In this document: positions 50,718 through 60,066 of the stretch, piece after piece
How the letters are laid out: every line of letters begins with the position of its first letter
Position numbering within the stretch: the first letter of the stretch is position 1
Assembly (NCBI RefSeq): GCF_023156235.1
Contig: NZ_JAKZAI010000005.1
Coordinates: forward strand, 62,001 to 126,000
Source of the DNA: Marinobacter goseongensis
GTDB lineage: Bacteria; Pseudomonadota; Gammaproteobacteria; Pseudomonadales; Oleiphilaceae
Direction: 5' to 3'
Length of the DNA: 64,000 nucleotides
Program-made: the position numbers and the translations under genes
The notes under the pieces: model-generated
What the model was told of the DNA's origin: nothing
The model's database searches: none
The model's input: the letters and a program-made list of their open reading frames with translations, nothing else

Positions 50718-51123
50718 TCTGCGCCTGATTCATGGCACCACTCTGACGGGCCACCTCGCGGCCATTCTGAAACAGGATCAGCGTCGGGATGCTGCGAATA
50801 CCAAATTGGCCAGCCGGCCCGCGGGCCTGTTCGGTGTTCAGCTTGGCAAAGCGCACCTTGCCCCGCCAGGCTTTCGCCGCCTGCTCGAACTGCGGCGCCA
50901 TCACCTTGCAGGGGCCACACCAGCTGGCCCAGAAATCCACCAGCACCGGCACATCACTGCGCGCGGTATGGGCGGCAAAGCTCTGGTCACCCAGCTCCAG
51001 AACCTGATCCGGCCACAACGGCTGCTTGCAGGCACCGCAATTGCCGCCGGATGACAGCTTGTCCGCGGGCACGCGATTCACTTTGTGGCAATGGGGGCAC
51101 ACGAGGTGTCGGGTGTCAGTCAT
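50683..51123 (-). CDS. trxC: Thioredoxin TrxC (thioredoxin 2)
   Basis: 146 aa. The N-terminal zinc ribbon has two CxxC pairs (CPHC and CGAC), which sets TrxC apart from TrxA. The thioredoxin domain holds the active site WASWCGPCKVMAPQFEQA and the cis-proline in IRSIPTLILF. It is a cytoplasmic disulfide reductase, usually induced by oxidative stress in relatives. MTDTRH is the family start. Confidence 0.94.
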   Translation of the reverse strand: MTDTRHLVCPHCHKVNRVPADKLSSGGNCGACKQPLWPDQVLELGDQSFAAHTARSDVPVLVDFWASWCGPCKVMAPQFEQAAKAWRGKVRFAKLNTEQARGPAGQFGIRSIPTLILFQNGREVARQSGAMNQAQISQWLQSNGLV

Positions 51124-51271
51124 GGTGAGTCGGTCTCTGAGTCGCTGTTGGAGAGAATAATCTGGGCACATGGAGAGAATTCAAGCGCCCGGGTTCCCCA
51201 CCCTTTTATTATGCACCCACTGCCCCAACTATACTGATAATTGCCACTAGAACACCTTTCAGGAAGTCTTA

Positions 51272-51769
51272 ATGAACGCTATTTTCAAGCAATTCCTTTT
51301 GGTCTCCAGCATCTATCTATTAGCACCCTCGGCTGACGCCTTTAGCCTCAGCAACACTATTTCCAGCGGAACACAAGCGATCTCCTCGGCAACGGAAGTC
51401 ACTGGTGAAACGCAGCAACTGGTCGGTCAGCTCCAGAATCAGCTAGGTGTTACCAAAACGCAGGCGATGGGCGGTACCTCTGCGCTATTGCAACTGGCGA
51501 AAAATCAGCTCAGCCCAGACTCTATCGGCACCCTGACCAACAAAGCGTCGGGCCTGTCCAGTCTGATGGGCGGTGGTGGTAGCCTGAGCAGCAGTCTGCT
51601 GTCCAATGTCTCGTCCATGGACAGTGTGCAATCGGCTTTCTCCGCGCTGGGTATGGACAGCGCCATGATCCAGCAGTTTGTACCGATCGTGATGGACTTC
51701 CTGGGCGATCAGGGCGTTGGTTCGTCGTTACTGGGCCAATTGCAAAGTCTTTGGGCACCTGCTGGCTGA
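51272..51769 (+). CDS. DUF2780 secreted protein
   Basis: 165 aa with a signal peptide (about 1-23, APSADAFS). The DUF2780 body has a helix-glycine pattern: QLQNQLGVTKTQAMGGTSAL, LMGGGGSLSSSLLSN, SAFSALGMDSAMIQQFVPIV. VcgC/VcgE-type proteins are periplasmic or secreted with no known role. The start is preceded by CAGGAAG. Confidence 0.82.
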   Translation: MNAIFKQFLLVSSIYLLAPSADAFSLSNTISSGTQAISSATEVTGETQQLVGQLQNQLGVTKTQAMGGTSALLQLAKNQLSPDSIGTLTNKASGLSSLMGGGGSLSSSLLSNVSSMDSVQSAFSALGMDSAMIQQFVPIVMDFLGDQGVGSSLLGQLQSLWAPAG

Positions 51770-51805
51770 TTGGGGCAGTCGCAAGAACAGCGTTGAGACC
51801 AACCC

Positions 51806-52807
51806 ATGACCATCGACCGTGAACGCCTGGCAGCGCTTGCTGCCGAGCCCCACTTTTACCGGGGCAAATACAGAAACCTGGAACGCACAGAGCAGCATGG
51901 CCTGGGGGATTTCCTGCGCTGGCAACTGGCGCCCGGCCGCCGTTTTCCGCCGGGTAAACGCTATACCCTGCTGCGCCCGGATGGCCACCTGCTGATGAGT
52001 CCGCCAGAGGCCCCCCAGCTGACGTGGCTGGGGCATGCCTCGTTTCTGTTTCAACACAAGGGCCTGAACGTGCTGACCGACCCGGTGTTGTCGGACCGTG
52101 CCAGCCCCTTCCGGTTAATCGGGCCGAGGCGCTTCACGCCACCCGCCCTGACGGTGGCGGACATGCCGCCGATCGACCTGGTACTGATTTCCCACAATCA
52201 CTACGACCATCTCGACGAGGCAACGGTGCGCCAGTTGCACCGACGGTTCGGGTCTGACCTGCGCTTTTGCATTCCCATGGGGCTGCGCCGCTGGTTCGAA
52301 AAGCGTGGCATTCATAACCTGGTGGAGCTGGACTGGTGGCAATCCGCGCCGCTGACCGGCAACAGCGAGGTGTTCTGCCTGCCGGCTCAGCACTTCAGTG
52401 GACGAACACCCACCGACACCAACGCCTCGCTCTGGTGTAGCTGGCTTCTGGAGATGGACGGCTTTCGGCTCTATTTCGGTGGTGATACCGGTTATGGCAG
52501 GGTGTTTCGCCACATCGGCGAGCTGTTTGCGCCCATTGACCTGGCGCTGCTCCCCATCGGTGCCTATGACCCGCGCTGGTTCATGGCCCCGGTGCACGTG
52601 GCGCCAGAGGAAGCAGTGCGGATTCACCAGGACATTGGCGCCCGCCAGTCGGTCGCCATGCACTGGGGCACATTCGTGCTCACCGATGAACCCATGGACG
52701 AGCCACCGCGGCGACTGCGGCTGGCGCTGGAAAGGCAGGGCTTGAATGAGTCGGCATTTCGGGTGATGCAGCACGGGGAGGTGTGGTCGCCGCGCGCCAG
52801 ACTATAG
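51806..52807 (+). CDS. MBL-fold metallo-hydrolase, NAPE-PLD-like
   Basis: 333 aa. The zinc-binding HxHxDH is ISHNHYDHLDEAT near 127, with further ligands in PAQHFSGRTPTD, FGGDTGYGRVF and MHWGTFVL. The N-terminal part (FRGKYRN-like HFYRGKYRNLERTE) is typical of the bacterial relatives of N-acylphosphatidylethanolamine phospholipase D. It probably hydrolyses a phosphodiester; the substrate is unproven. It overlaps the convergent DUF4124 gene by 6 bases. Confidence 0.88.
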   Translation: MTIDRERLAALAAEPHFYRGKYRNLERTEQHGLGDFLRWQLAPGRRFPPGKRYTLLRPDGHLLMSPPEAPQLTWLGHASFLFQHKGLNVLTDPVLSDRASPFRLIGPRRFTPPALTVADMPPIDLVLISHNHYDHLDEATVRQLHRRFGSDLRFCIPMGLRRWFEKRGIHNLVELDWWQSAPLTGNSEVFCLPAQHFSGRTPTDTNASLWCSWLLEMDGFRLYFGGDTGYGRVFRHIGELFAPIDLALLPIGAYDPRWFMAPVHVAPEEAVRIHQDIGARQSVAMHWGTFVLTDEPMDEPPRRLRLALERQGLNESAFRVMQHGEVWSPRARL

Positions 52808-53749
52808 CCTGATGAGCCCTTTACCCTGAGCGTGCAGCCAACGCCGCCAGTCCGAACCCAGCATGGTCAGGCCACCAAGGTAATTATCATCCACCAGATA
52901 ATAGGAGAGCGTGCGATCACCCCGGTTGAAGTTGTGCATCAACCGCACCAAAAAGTTTCGCCGGGTCGGTTTGGACAGAAGAAAAAAGACAAACTCGCCG
53001 GACTGCGCTCGCAGGCTTCCGTGCCCTGCCATCTCGGAATGCCGCCACTTGTTACTGGACAGTTTCAAGAATTCGTCGATGTCTGTTAAACGGTCCTGAT
53101 CAAGGGCTTGAGCGACGACCCAACGATTGACCGGGTGCGGTTCAAAATACAACCCCGATTCGTCACGCTCCAGCATCTCCATCTGCTCGGCAAGCCCCTC
53201 ATTGAGCCAGGCAGGCGCATAGGGAACGATGGTATCAACAACCGCGTGACTCACCTCATGCTTGATCGTCCTGAAAGTCAGGCCTCGGTCTTCCTGCATG
53301 TAAACGACGATTTGATGCTCAGAGGGGATATACAGACCGTAAGACGCCACGCCCAGGCCTCTGTCATTGCGAACCAGGTAGTTCCGGTAAACGGTGTGAT
53401 CTTTCAAAATCAATATATTGACCGGCACCGTCCGGTACATATCAAAAGACATCACGCGGTCGAAAAACTCATAAACATTATTTACACCGTCAACAATGTT
53501 CTGGTTTTCTTCGTCACTCAGCTCGACGTCCACCGTTTCAACTTTAATATCAAAACGCGACCAGTCCGATGCCGTTGGCCTCACGTTGACCACTTCCTGC
53601 TCAACGCGATGATCCTGTCGGTCGCTGAAGTGAACCTTCCCGTTCTCATCTACCCATTTATAAATCTTTGCGCTGCCAGAGTTCGCAACGATCATGAGAA
53701 TCGAAAACACAAGGGCTGGACTGACGGCTTTCCCTGACCTTTTAAACAC
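52802..53749 (-). CDS. Exported gluzincin-like peptidase with DUF4124
   Basis: 315 aa. A signal peptide (about 1-27) and a DUF4124 segment (KIYKWVDENGKVHFSDR) precede a zinc peptidase-like domain: HEVSHAVVD near 165 is the HExxH motif and WLNEGLAEQMEML supplies the glutamate of gluzincins, as in the peptidase MA group. It should act in the periplasm; substrate unknown. Confidence 0.8.
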   Translation of the reverse strand: MFKRSGKAVSPALVFSILMIVANSGSAKIYKWVDENGKVHFSDRQDHRVEQEVVNVRPTASDWSRFDIKVETVDVELSDEENQNIVDGVNNVYEFFDRVMSFDMYRTVPVNILILKDHTVYRNYLVRNDRGLGVASYGLYIPSEHQIVVYMQEDRGLTFRTIKHEVSHAVVDTIVPYAPAWLNEGLAEQMEMLERDESGLYFEPHPVNRWVVAQALDQDRLTDIDEFLKLSSNKWRHSEMAGHGSLRAQSGEFVFFLLSKPTRRNFLVRLMHNFNRGDRTLSYYLVDDNYLGGLTMLGSDWRRWLHAQGKGLIRL

Positions 53750-53908
53750 TGCGCGTTACCCAACCAAGACATGGAATAGTGATGACCAGTAGCGAAAAGG
53801 TACAGTGAAAGACTCGCCCTGCCAATACAAACCACCGCAGACTGAATTGATCAAACCGGCAGACGATAACGCTGATCCCGCCACGGCTCACTAGCGACGC
53901 CTGGCTGA

Positions 53909-54577
53909 CTAGTGTAGAGACATCAGTTTGTCGACCACCTCAACAAGTGTCTCGCCAGTGACGTCGGCGGGTAGAAAGACATCTCCGGGCCTGCACTCAA
54001 GGCGTGCACACCAACCCGACAGTGCACCGGCCCGTTTCGCGCCATGGCAATCCCAGGCATGCACGGCAACCAGTGCCAGGCGATCGATAGGCGTATCCAG
54101 ACGTTTGGCGGCGAAACGGTAAATGTCCGGATGAGGCTTCCAGACACCCGCATCCTGCGCAGTAACTACGTGATCAACAAATCCGGCAAGCCCTGCCCCC
54201 TCAAGAAAGCGGCGTGTTTTGTCAGGGCTGTTAACAGTCAGGCAGCCAACGATCACCCCCGCCTCCGAGATTTTCTTCAGTGCTGGCGCGGCGTCGTCGA
54301 AAGTGGGCAGCGTAGAGAAGCCGTCAACGACATACTCAATATCACGCTCACTGAGCATATATTTTGTTTCCGTGCGGAGTGATTCCCGTGCAACGGCATC
54401 GAAGGGTGCCGTATCACCGGCGAGGGTCAGTGCCATGGCGTCACGTTGAAAGCGCAGGAACCAGGGCTCCAGGAGTATCGCTGGCTGGCCAACCTCTTCC
54501 AGCCGGGTTGCCAGTGGATGCAGATCAATCAATGTCTCAAGGACATCAAATAAAACGACGTTCGGTGGGCCAGCCAT
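53909..54577 (-). CDS. HAD hydrolase, haloacid dehalogenase type II-like
   Basis: 222 aa. The nucleophile motif is VVLFDVLETLIDL, motif II is CLTVNSPDKT and the lysine motif is VWKPHPDIY. The pocket motif reads VAVHAWDCHGAKRAG, where dehalogenases have S-x-N-A-W-D. The serine and asparagine that help bind the halogen are replaced, so haloacid dehalogenase activity is doubtful and a phosphatase-like role is possible. Confidence 0.78.
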   Translation of the reverse strand: MAGPPNVVLFDVLETLIDLHPLATRLEEVGQPAILLEPWFLRFQRDAMALTLAGDTAPFDAVARESLRTETKYMLSERDIEYVVDGFSTLPTFDDAAPALKKISEAGVIVGCLTVNSPDKTRRFLEGAGLAGFVDHVVTAQDAGVWKPHPDIYRFAAKRLDTPIDRLALVAVHAWDCHGAKRAGALSGWCARLECRPGDVFLPADVTGETLVEVVDKLMSLH

Positions 54578-54757
54578 GACGAGCCTCCCTATGCCGTTGT
54601 TGATTTAAAAAAGTGTAGCTCAGGTTATCGCAGTATGCTGTCCCTACCTTTTTCTTGTTAACTTTTTATTGAATGATACTGACGCAGGGTAGACATGATG
54701 ACCGGCTCGCCGAATCTACCTATGTCACGAATCTGAAAGGCAGGGGGACCTCGGCTT

Positions 54758-54961
54758 ATGGAAACTACAGATATCTTCCTGGCACTGCTCTTCGGCTGTG
54801 TCGGTTTCGGGTACTTCATGCACGGGCGGCGCACGCAGAACATCGTCACCCGTTACTGCGGCATAGCGATGATTCTGTACCCATACCTTGCGAGCAGCAC
54901 CTGGGAACTGTTGGCGGTGGGTGTCGGGCTGATACTGGCCCCACGGTTTATAGAGATTTAG
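54758..54961 (+). CDS. Small conserved membrane protein
   Basis: 67 aa with two hydrophobic helices (TTDIFLALLFGCVGFGYFMH and TRYCGIAMILYPYLASST, ending in VGVGLILAPRFIEI). Small proteins of this kind occur widely in gammaproteobacteria without known function. AGGGGGA sits upstream of the ATG. The next gene is in the same frame, 102 bases on. Confidence 0.75.
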   Translation: METTDIFLALLFGCVGFGYFMHGRRTQNIVTRYCGIAMILYPYLASSTWELLAVGVGLILAPRFIEI

Positions 54962-55063
54962 AAGAGATCGGGAGAGCCGCGGGCAGAAAGACATGTCAGA
55001 CCCTTTGACGGCCACCCGTCCGACCGTACAAACTCATATCGGAGTCTCCCACACGGCGAAATA

Positions 55064-55381
55064 GTGAGCGCACCTCCAATGCCTGAAAAAGTGAAAACCA
55101 GGGTTCTCTTCCATTCCAAATGCCTGAACATATACCTTGTGCGATATCCCGAGGGCCACAGCGTAGGACGCCACGTCGACATGGTCTCCGAAGGCCCGCT
55201 GTACAAACTTAACTGGGTTCTCGCCAAGCCCGGGGCCGGAGGCGAATTCATCTGTGAGAAGACTATGTTTAATCTCTTCGGGAGGCTATATCTCTTTCGC
55301 CCGGATCTTTACGAGCACCGCGTGTCAACAATTGAACGCGGGAATCGCTGGTTGTTGAGCTTTGCGCTAACCCCCGGTTAA
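55064..55381 (+). CDS. Short 2OG-Fe(II) oxygenase-like protein
   Basis: 105 aa from a GTG at 55064 (a later ATG is at 55079). The double-stranded helix fold is suggested by YPEGHSVGRHVDMVSEGP, with the HxD metal pair, and LYEHRVSTIERGNRWLLSF, with the second histidine and the arginine that binds 2-oxoglutarate. It is shorter than usual. The frame stays open upstream to the stop of the previous gene without a normal start codon, and reads plausibly as protein, so the true start may be missed. Confidence 0.6.
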   Translation: MSAPPMPEKVKTRVLFHSKCLNIYLVRYPEGHSVGRHVDMVSEGPLYKLNWVLAKPGAGGEFICEKTMFNLFGRLYLFRPDLYEHRVSTIERGNRWLLSFALTPG

Positions 55382-55399
55382 CGTGGTGCAACTACACAG

Positions 55400-55428
55400 G
55401 CGGTCTGCACCGCTCGCGGGCAGACCGC
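55400..55428. terminator. Bidirectional terminator
   Basis: GCGGTCTGC (55400-55408) pairs perfectly with GCAGACCGC (55420-55428) over an 11-base loop. It lies between the 3' ends of the 2OG-oxygenase gene and radD; TTT follows on the plus strand. Confidence 0.65.
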
Positions 55429-55445
55429 TTTGAAAGCTCAAGACC

Positions 55446-57215
55446 TCAGGCTTCGTTCGCCTTACGATAACTGCCCTGGTAATCAAACACCCGTTCCTGC
55501 ACCTGCCAGAAATGCTTCTGCTTGCGGGCAATCACGAAATCCGGGGCCGGCAACAGGGCCTGGTTTTCCAGCACCTCATCCACCCTGCTGAACGTTTGCG
55601 GGGCCCGGCCGTTCGCGAAACGACGCCCGAACAGCTTGTTAAACACATGACGCTGCGCCGGCTTGCTGAAATCAAACGACTCGCGGAGTTCCTCCCCATC
55701 TTCACCGTGATAGGTGATCCTCAGCTTGCGGCCATCCACCGTTAACGCAATCCCGGCGCAGCGGATCACCATGGCATTCTTGAGTTTCAGTGCGTCCCGT
55801 AGCTGATCATCCGGGTCGATGATGGCGTTGCGGCACTGGTGGCAGTTGCGGGCGGCAATATCGTTCTCGCCACCGCAGTGGGGGCACTCCTTGAACCGGA
55901 AACGGTAATCGCACTGTTGCGGCCGCCCGTTCTGCACGGCAGGATTTTCGGCATCTGCAGTCTCAATCAGCCCCTGACATCGACGCCCGTAATGCTCGAT
56001 CACATGGCCGTCATCGTCGGTTTTGCCCCAGAAGATATTGGCAAACCCACAGCCCGGGCAGAACACCTGCACCGGCTCACTGTCCGGGTTGGGTTTCGGC
56101 TCCCCTACCTCCGGGTGATGCAGGTTCATAGGGTTGCCCGCGTAATCAATCACCAGGCAATCCGGCTTGCCTTCGTCCAGGCGAAGACCGCGGCCGACAA
56201 TCTGCTGATACAGGCTGACCGACTGGGTAGGCCGAAGAATGGCGATAAAGTCCACATGGGGCGCATCGAAGCCTGTGGTGAGCACAGACACATTCACCAG
56301 ATACTTCAACTGCCGTTGTTTGAAACGCCGTATCAGCGAGTCCCGATCCTTCAGATCGGTCGCGCCGGTCACCAGAGCGGTTTCGTCTTCCGGCAGATAA
56401 CCGGTGATTTCCCGCGCATGGTCCACCGTGGCCGCAAAGATCATCACCCCCTTGCGCTCAGCCGCCAGCTCCATCACCTGCTCAATGATGGCTCGGGTCA
56501 CCCGCTGGTGTTTGCCCAGCAGCTGGTTGACGTCTCTCTCGGTGTATTCGCCAAAGCGGTCCTGCGCCAGTGCGGAGAAATCGTATTGCGCCACCGCAGC
56601 GTTCACCAACTCAGGCCGGGTGAGATACCCGCGATTGATCATGTAGCTCAGCGGCAGCTCAAAAATGCAGTGCTGAAAGGGCTTGTCCTCTTCACTTCGA
56701 ACAAAGCCCCGATAGTGATAGCGATAGATCCAGCCCATGGCCAGTCGATAGGGTGTGGCGGTCAGCCCCAGCACCTTGAGGGAATCATTCTGCCGCCGCA
56801 GCAGCTCGATGATTCGCTGATACTGGCTGGTGTCCTCACCACTGACCCGATGGCACTCATCGATGATCACCAGCGAGTATTCATCCCGGAACTGATCCAG
56901 ATTGGCCGATACCGACTGCACACTGGCAAAGGTTACCTGGTGCCGGCTTTCCTTGCGCTTCAGTCCGGCGGCGAAGATGCCGCCGGTCAACCCATAGCTC
57001 TGGTATTTGGCGTGGTTCTGCTCCACCAGCTCTTTGACGTGAGTCAGCACCAGAATCCTGCGCCGGGCGAGGCGGGCCAGCTCGGCAATAACCAGACTTT
57101 TACCCGCACCGGTGGGCAGCACGATGACCGCAGATTCATCGGACTGGCGGAAATGGTTCAGCGTGGCCTCAACCGCTTCCTGCTGGTAAGGCCGCAGCGT
57201 GAAAGGCGCCGTCAT
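55446..57215 (-). CDS. radD: RadD/YejH DNA repair helicase
   Basis: 589 aa, close to E. coli RadD in length. Superfamily 2 motifs: [15 protein letters not shown] (Walker A), IIDECHR (Walker B), GLTATPYRL and the C-terminal RecA motif with [12 protein letters not shown] zinc-finger region ([24 protein letters not shown]) follows at about 385-470. RadD works with RecA in recombinational repair and ICL/gap repair. It lies just downstream of slyD on the same strand. Confidence 0.92.
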   Translation of the reverse strand: MTAPFTLRPYQQEAVEATLNHFRQSDESAVIVLPTGAGKSLVIAELARLARRRILVLTHVKELVEQNHAKYQSYGLTGGIFAAGLKRKESRHQVTFASVQSVSANLDQFRDEYSLVIIDECHRVSGEDTSQYQRIIELLRRQNDSLKVLGLTATPYRLAMGWIYRYHYRGFVRSEEDKPFQHCIFELPLSYMINRGYLTRPELVNAAVAQYDFSALAQDRFGEYTERDVNQLLGKHQRVTRAIIEQVMELAAERKGVMIFAATVDHAREITGYLPEDETALVTGATDLKDRDSLIRRFKQRQLKYLVNVSVLTTGFDAPHVDFIAILRPTQSVSLYQQIVGRGLRLDEGKPDCLVIDYAGNPMNLHHPEVGEPKPNPDSEPVQVFCPGCGFANIFWGKTDDDGHVIEHYGRRCQGLIETADAENPAVQNGRPQQCDYRFRFKECPHCGGENDIAARNCHQCRNAIIDPDDQLRDALKLKNAMVIRCAGIALTVDGRKLRITYHGEDGEELRESFDFSKPAQRHVFNKLFGRRFANGRAPQTFSRVDEVLENQALLPAPDFVIARKQKHFWQVQERVFDYQGSYRKANEA

Positions 57216-57233
57216 GTTGCAGGGTTTAATCGA

Positions 57234-57713
57234 TCAATGATGCCCACCCGGCCCATGGGCGTGGCCGTGAGCAATCTCTTCCGCATCGGCGTCCCGCACT
57301 TCGATGACTTCAATATCGAAGGTCAGGGTTTTACCCGCCATCGGATGGTTGGTGTCGACATCCGCAAACTTGAGGCCGACCTTGGTGACCACCACATGGC
57401 GCGGGCCCTGCTCGGTTTGCACCTGGGCGACCATGCCCGGCTTCCAGCGTTTGGCGCCCATCAAATGCTTGACCGGCACGCGCTGCACCGCATCGCCTTT
57501 GCGCGGACCATAGGCTTTTTCCGGCGTGACGGTAACGCTGAACGTATCGCCGGCTTCGCGACCTTCGAGGGCGTCTTCCAGCCCCTGGATAATGCCGCCG
57601 TGGCCGTGCAAATAGGCGTTCGGCTCGCCACCACGGGAGTTTTCCACTTCCTTGCCCTGCTCATCACGAACGCTGTAATGAAACAGGACCACCTGGTTTT
57701 TTTCGATTGGCAT
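57234..57713 (-). CDS. slyD: FKBP-type peptidyl-prolyl isomerase SlyD
   Basis: 159 aa. It has the FKBP domain with an inserted flap, as in SlyD: LFHYSVRDEQGKEVENSRGG, LHGHGGIIQGLEDALEG and VTPEKAYGPRKGDAVQ. The C-terminus is histidine- and glycine-rich (HGHAHGPGGHH), the metal-binding tail of SlyD, though short. It folds proteins and can supply nickel to hydrogenases; no such genes are seen here. Confidence 0.94.
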   Translation of the reverse strand: MPIEKNQVVLFHYSVRDEQGKEVENSRGGEPNAYLHGHGGIIQGLEDALEGREAGDTFSVTVTPEKAYGPRKGDAVQRVPVKHLMGAKRWKPGMVAQVQTEQGPRHVVVTKVGLKFADVDTNHPMAGKTLTFDIEVIEVRDADAEEIAHGHAHGPGGHH

Positions 57714-57808
57714 AAGGTTCTCTGCGATGGTTCAAAGTGCGCCATTATAGCCAGTAGCGACGCAGACTTCAGGGATAGAAAACCAGAACCTCCGCGATTT
57801 TCAGCCAG

Positions 57809-58450
57809 CTACCAGACAAGCGGCTGCAAAGACCTCGACAGATCAAAGCCCAATTGCTGCCGCAAAGCGCTCGCCTCCGGCGCCATAAGCAGCCAACCCA
57901 GAGCACCCACATTGGACAGAACCGCCAGCCAGAAAACGAACTGATAGCTGCCCTTCCGCGTTTTGTGCCGAAAAACCTGCTGGGCCAGAAGCGCACTGGG
58001 CCAGCCACAGCAAAGCTCGAAAAGGTGCAGCGTGTTCTCAGCGGTGCGTTGGGCACTTCGCTGCGCCGCCCGTTTATCGATCCAGTACATCACAAACAAC
58101 ACCAAACTGACTGCGCCGTAGACCGCCAGGATCGAGACCGGCAGATAGCCTTGATGGAACAGGCCAGCCTGAATGGCAAAGAACACCAGCACGAAGACAG
58201 CGGCCATCCAGACGCCTGAAGCGACACTGGCACCAACTCTCGCCACCCCGGCATACTGGAACCGCCCTGCCCTTGGCCGGCCCTGTTTATCCTTCATGAG
58301 GCTGTACGTCACCTTGCGATCGGAAACCGGCCGGCCACGGCCCGCGTAACTGCTGATATGGGCAAACACCCGTTCACCACCGCCGTCTGGTGTAATGAAA
58401 CCAAACCCCTTGGTGTCATTCCAGGCGGTGAGCAGTCCTTTCTGGTTCAA
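57809..58450 (-). CDS. Cold-shock domain plus DUF1294 protein
   Basis: 213 aa. A cold-shock domain (about 1-65; RNA-binding KGFGFI and VFAHIS motifs) is joined to a three-helix DUF1294 membrane part (about 80-210). The start is probably a TTG at 58450, because AAGGAG lies 7 bases before it; its bases overlap the stop of the NERD gene (TTGA), so translation is coupled. It may tether nucleic acids to the membrane, but this is inferred. Confidence 0.85.
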   Translation of the reverse strand: MNQKGLLTAWNDTKGFGFITPDGGGERVFAHISSYAGRGRPVSDRKVTYSLMKDKQGRPRAGRFQYAGVARVGASVASGVWMAAVFVLVFFAIQAGLFHQGYLPVSILAVYGAVSLVLFVMYWIDKRAAQRSAQRTAENTLHLFELCCGWPSALLAQQVFRHKTRKGSYQFVFWLAVLSNVGALGWLLMAPEASALRQQLGFDLSRSLQPLVW

Positions 58451-59499
58451 TGCACTTCTCCTTTCAGAGCGTTGTACCGGGCACACGCCTTATCCCTGTC
58501 TCTCAAAAGGCGCGGATCCCGATTGCCAAGCGCGGCAGCAATCAGGGAGTTGCAGTCCTGACGGGCCAGAGACAACTCCGAGGGAGGTTGAGGAGCACGC
58601 TGAGCACGGGGTTTTGGGGAGGGCTCTGGCTCCACGGTTCTTGCATCAGTTTTTGGCTCACTTCCAGTTTGACGGGGTGTTGGCAGCGGTGCGCTTTCCT
58701 CCCGCTGTTCAGGCATTCTTTTCGTGCCTATAGCCATAGCCTGTGAAGCAAAATCTGAAAAGGCATTCACGCCGATTGCACCCACCCCCAACAGCAATAC
58801 CGTATAAACGGCCAGCTTGAGAAGTCCTCTATTGGAGCGGCCGGGCGCATGACCATAACGCTCGGCCACCAAACCTCTCACATGACGCGCATGGGCCTGA
58901 TCGGTGGCGAATGATGCCTTGAGGCGACCGGCTGCCAACTTTTCCCGAACGTCCGCGACTTGCTCCGGGCTCAGCATCAATTCCGTGCGGGACTTTATGT
59001 AGCGAACATACCCCAGACCTTTGGTGACATTATCCGGCATGGGCGTTTTGAACGTACTGTCACCCACAAAAACCACTACCGAGTGCATTTGGTGATCGCC
59101 CAGTCCGAGCAGCGTTTGAAGTGTTTTTACGTGCTTGTAGTTCTGGTGTAGCGGATTCTGGAATTTGTGGTTGGAACGGTAAATCTTCTGGGTCCAGAAG
59201 CGCTGATGAGGGCCACCGAAAATCCACCCTTTCATATTCTTGGTTTCGACAACGAAAACTCCGAATTCCGACACCAGAACATGGTCGATCTGTGTGGTGC
59301 CGTCTTCCGTGGGGAGAGTCACGTTCTTAATGAGATGGTAGCGGGATTTATCAAGGAAACACCGAGCGGAGAAGTTGACAATGAACTCCCCGAACTTGCC
59401 CCTGAACCAAGATGACTTGATCAGCCCACTGACGATCAGAAGGGGGATCAGGTACCAAAGTGCAGCAATCAGTGGCTGAAAAGCCGGGCTGAAATCCAT
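58447..59499 (-). CDS. NERD-domain membrane protein
   Basis: 350 aa. A helix at about 10-27 anchors it. The NERD domain (about 35-135) has the nuclease-like core QIDHVLVSEFGVFVVETKNM, with the aspartate and ExK residues of PD-(D/E)xK enzymes. A second helix (about 225-245), a proline-rich linker and a C-terminal segment with two cysteines follow. NERD proteins are predicted nucleases; the gene ends in a TTGA overlap with the cold-shock/DUF1294 gene, implying joint synthesis. Confidence 0.82.
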   Translation of the reverse strand: MDFSPAFQPLIAALWYLIPLLIVSGLIKSSWFRGKFGEFIVNFSARCFLDKSRYHLIKNVTLPTEDGTTQIDHVLVSEFGVFVVETKNMKGWIFGGPHQRFWTQKIYRSNHKFQNPLHQNYKHVKTLQTLLGLGDHQMHSVVVFVGDSTFKTPMPDNVTKGLGYVRYIKSRTELMLSPEQVADVREKLAAGRLKASFATDQAHARHVRGLVAERYGHAPGRSNRGLLKLAVYTVLLLGVGAIGVNAFSDFASQAMAIGTKRMPEQREESAPLPTPRQTGSEPKTDARTVEPEPSPKPRAQRAPQPPSELSLARQDCNSLIAAALGNRDPRLLRDRDKACARYNALKGEVH

Positions 59500-59610
59500 T
59501 TTACGGACGTCCTTGTTTTGCTTCCGTCAATCAGGCAGCCGAGAAACATAAATCATTGTTTCACTTTTCACCTCAGGATTTTTGTAACACCCTTTCTTAC
59601 GCCACAGTAC

Positions 59611-60066
59611 TCACAGATACCGCCCACCAGCACCAACCACCACTACGATCAACCCAAGAATCAGGTTGGTACCCACCAATTTGCGGATCTGCCCCACCTG
59701 GCGCCCGCCTTCCTGGGGATCCTGGTTTGCAACAGCCTGCTTCAGGCGGCGGAAAGGCGCAAAATAGACGTGGAAATACAGCAGGATCATCACGATCCCC
59801 AGCCCCTGCATCACGTGGATGTGCCAGCCAGCTCCCGCCATGCCGCCGAACACGCTGAAGATCATCCAGTAACCGGTCACCAGCAAAAGAATCACCGCCG
59901 CCCACACCCACCGGAAAAACCGGGACAGGGTGGCACACCAGAGCGCGCCCCGCTGTGAGGCATCAATCACCTCAATGACCGCCGGGCGCAGGGCCATGTA
60001 GGCGAAAAACATACCGCCAACCCAGATAACGGCAGAGAGAACGTGCAATGCGATGGCCAGACTCAT
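59611..60066 (-). CDS. CopD family membrane protein
   Basis: 151 aa with four helices (MSLAIALHVLSAVIWVGGMF, AAVILLLVTGYWMIFSVFGG, ILLYFHVYFAPF, NLILGLIVVVVGAGGRYL). CopD-type proteins carry copper or haem-like sites (histidines in ALHV, GWHIHVMQ and YFHVYF). It is likely to be a copper-related or electron-carrier membrane protein. The ATG overlaps the stop of a possible small ORF as ATGA. Confidence 0.82.
   Translation of the reverse strand: MSLAIALHVLSAVIWVGGMFFAYMALRPAVIEVIDASQRGALWCATLSRFFRWVWAAVILLLVTGYWMIFSVFGGMAGAGWHIHVMQGLGIVMILLYFHVYFAPFRRLKQAVANQDPQEGGRQVGQIRKLVGTNLILGLIVVVVGAGGRYL

Noticed and set aside
55839..57944. Long open frame antisense to radD and slyD (about 700 codons)
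   Set aside because: It lies on the opposite strand of two well-supported genes, has histidine- and arginine-rich, low-complexity composition and no family motif.
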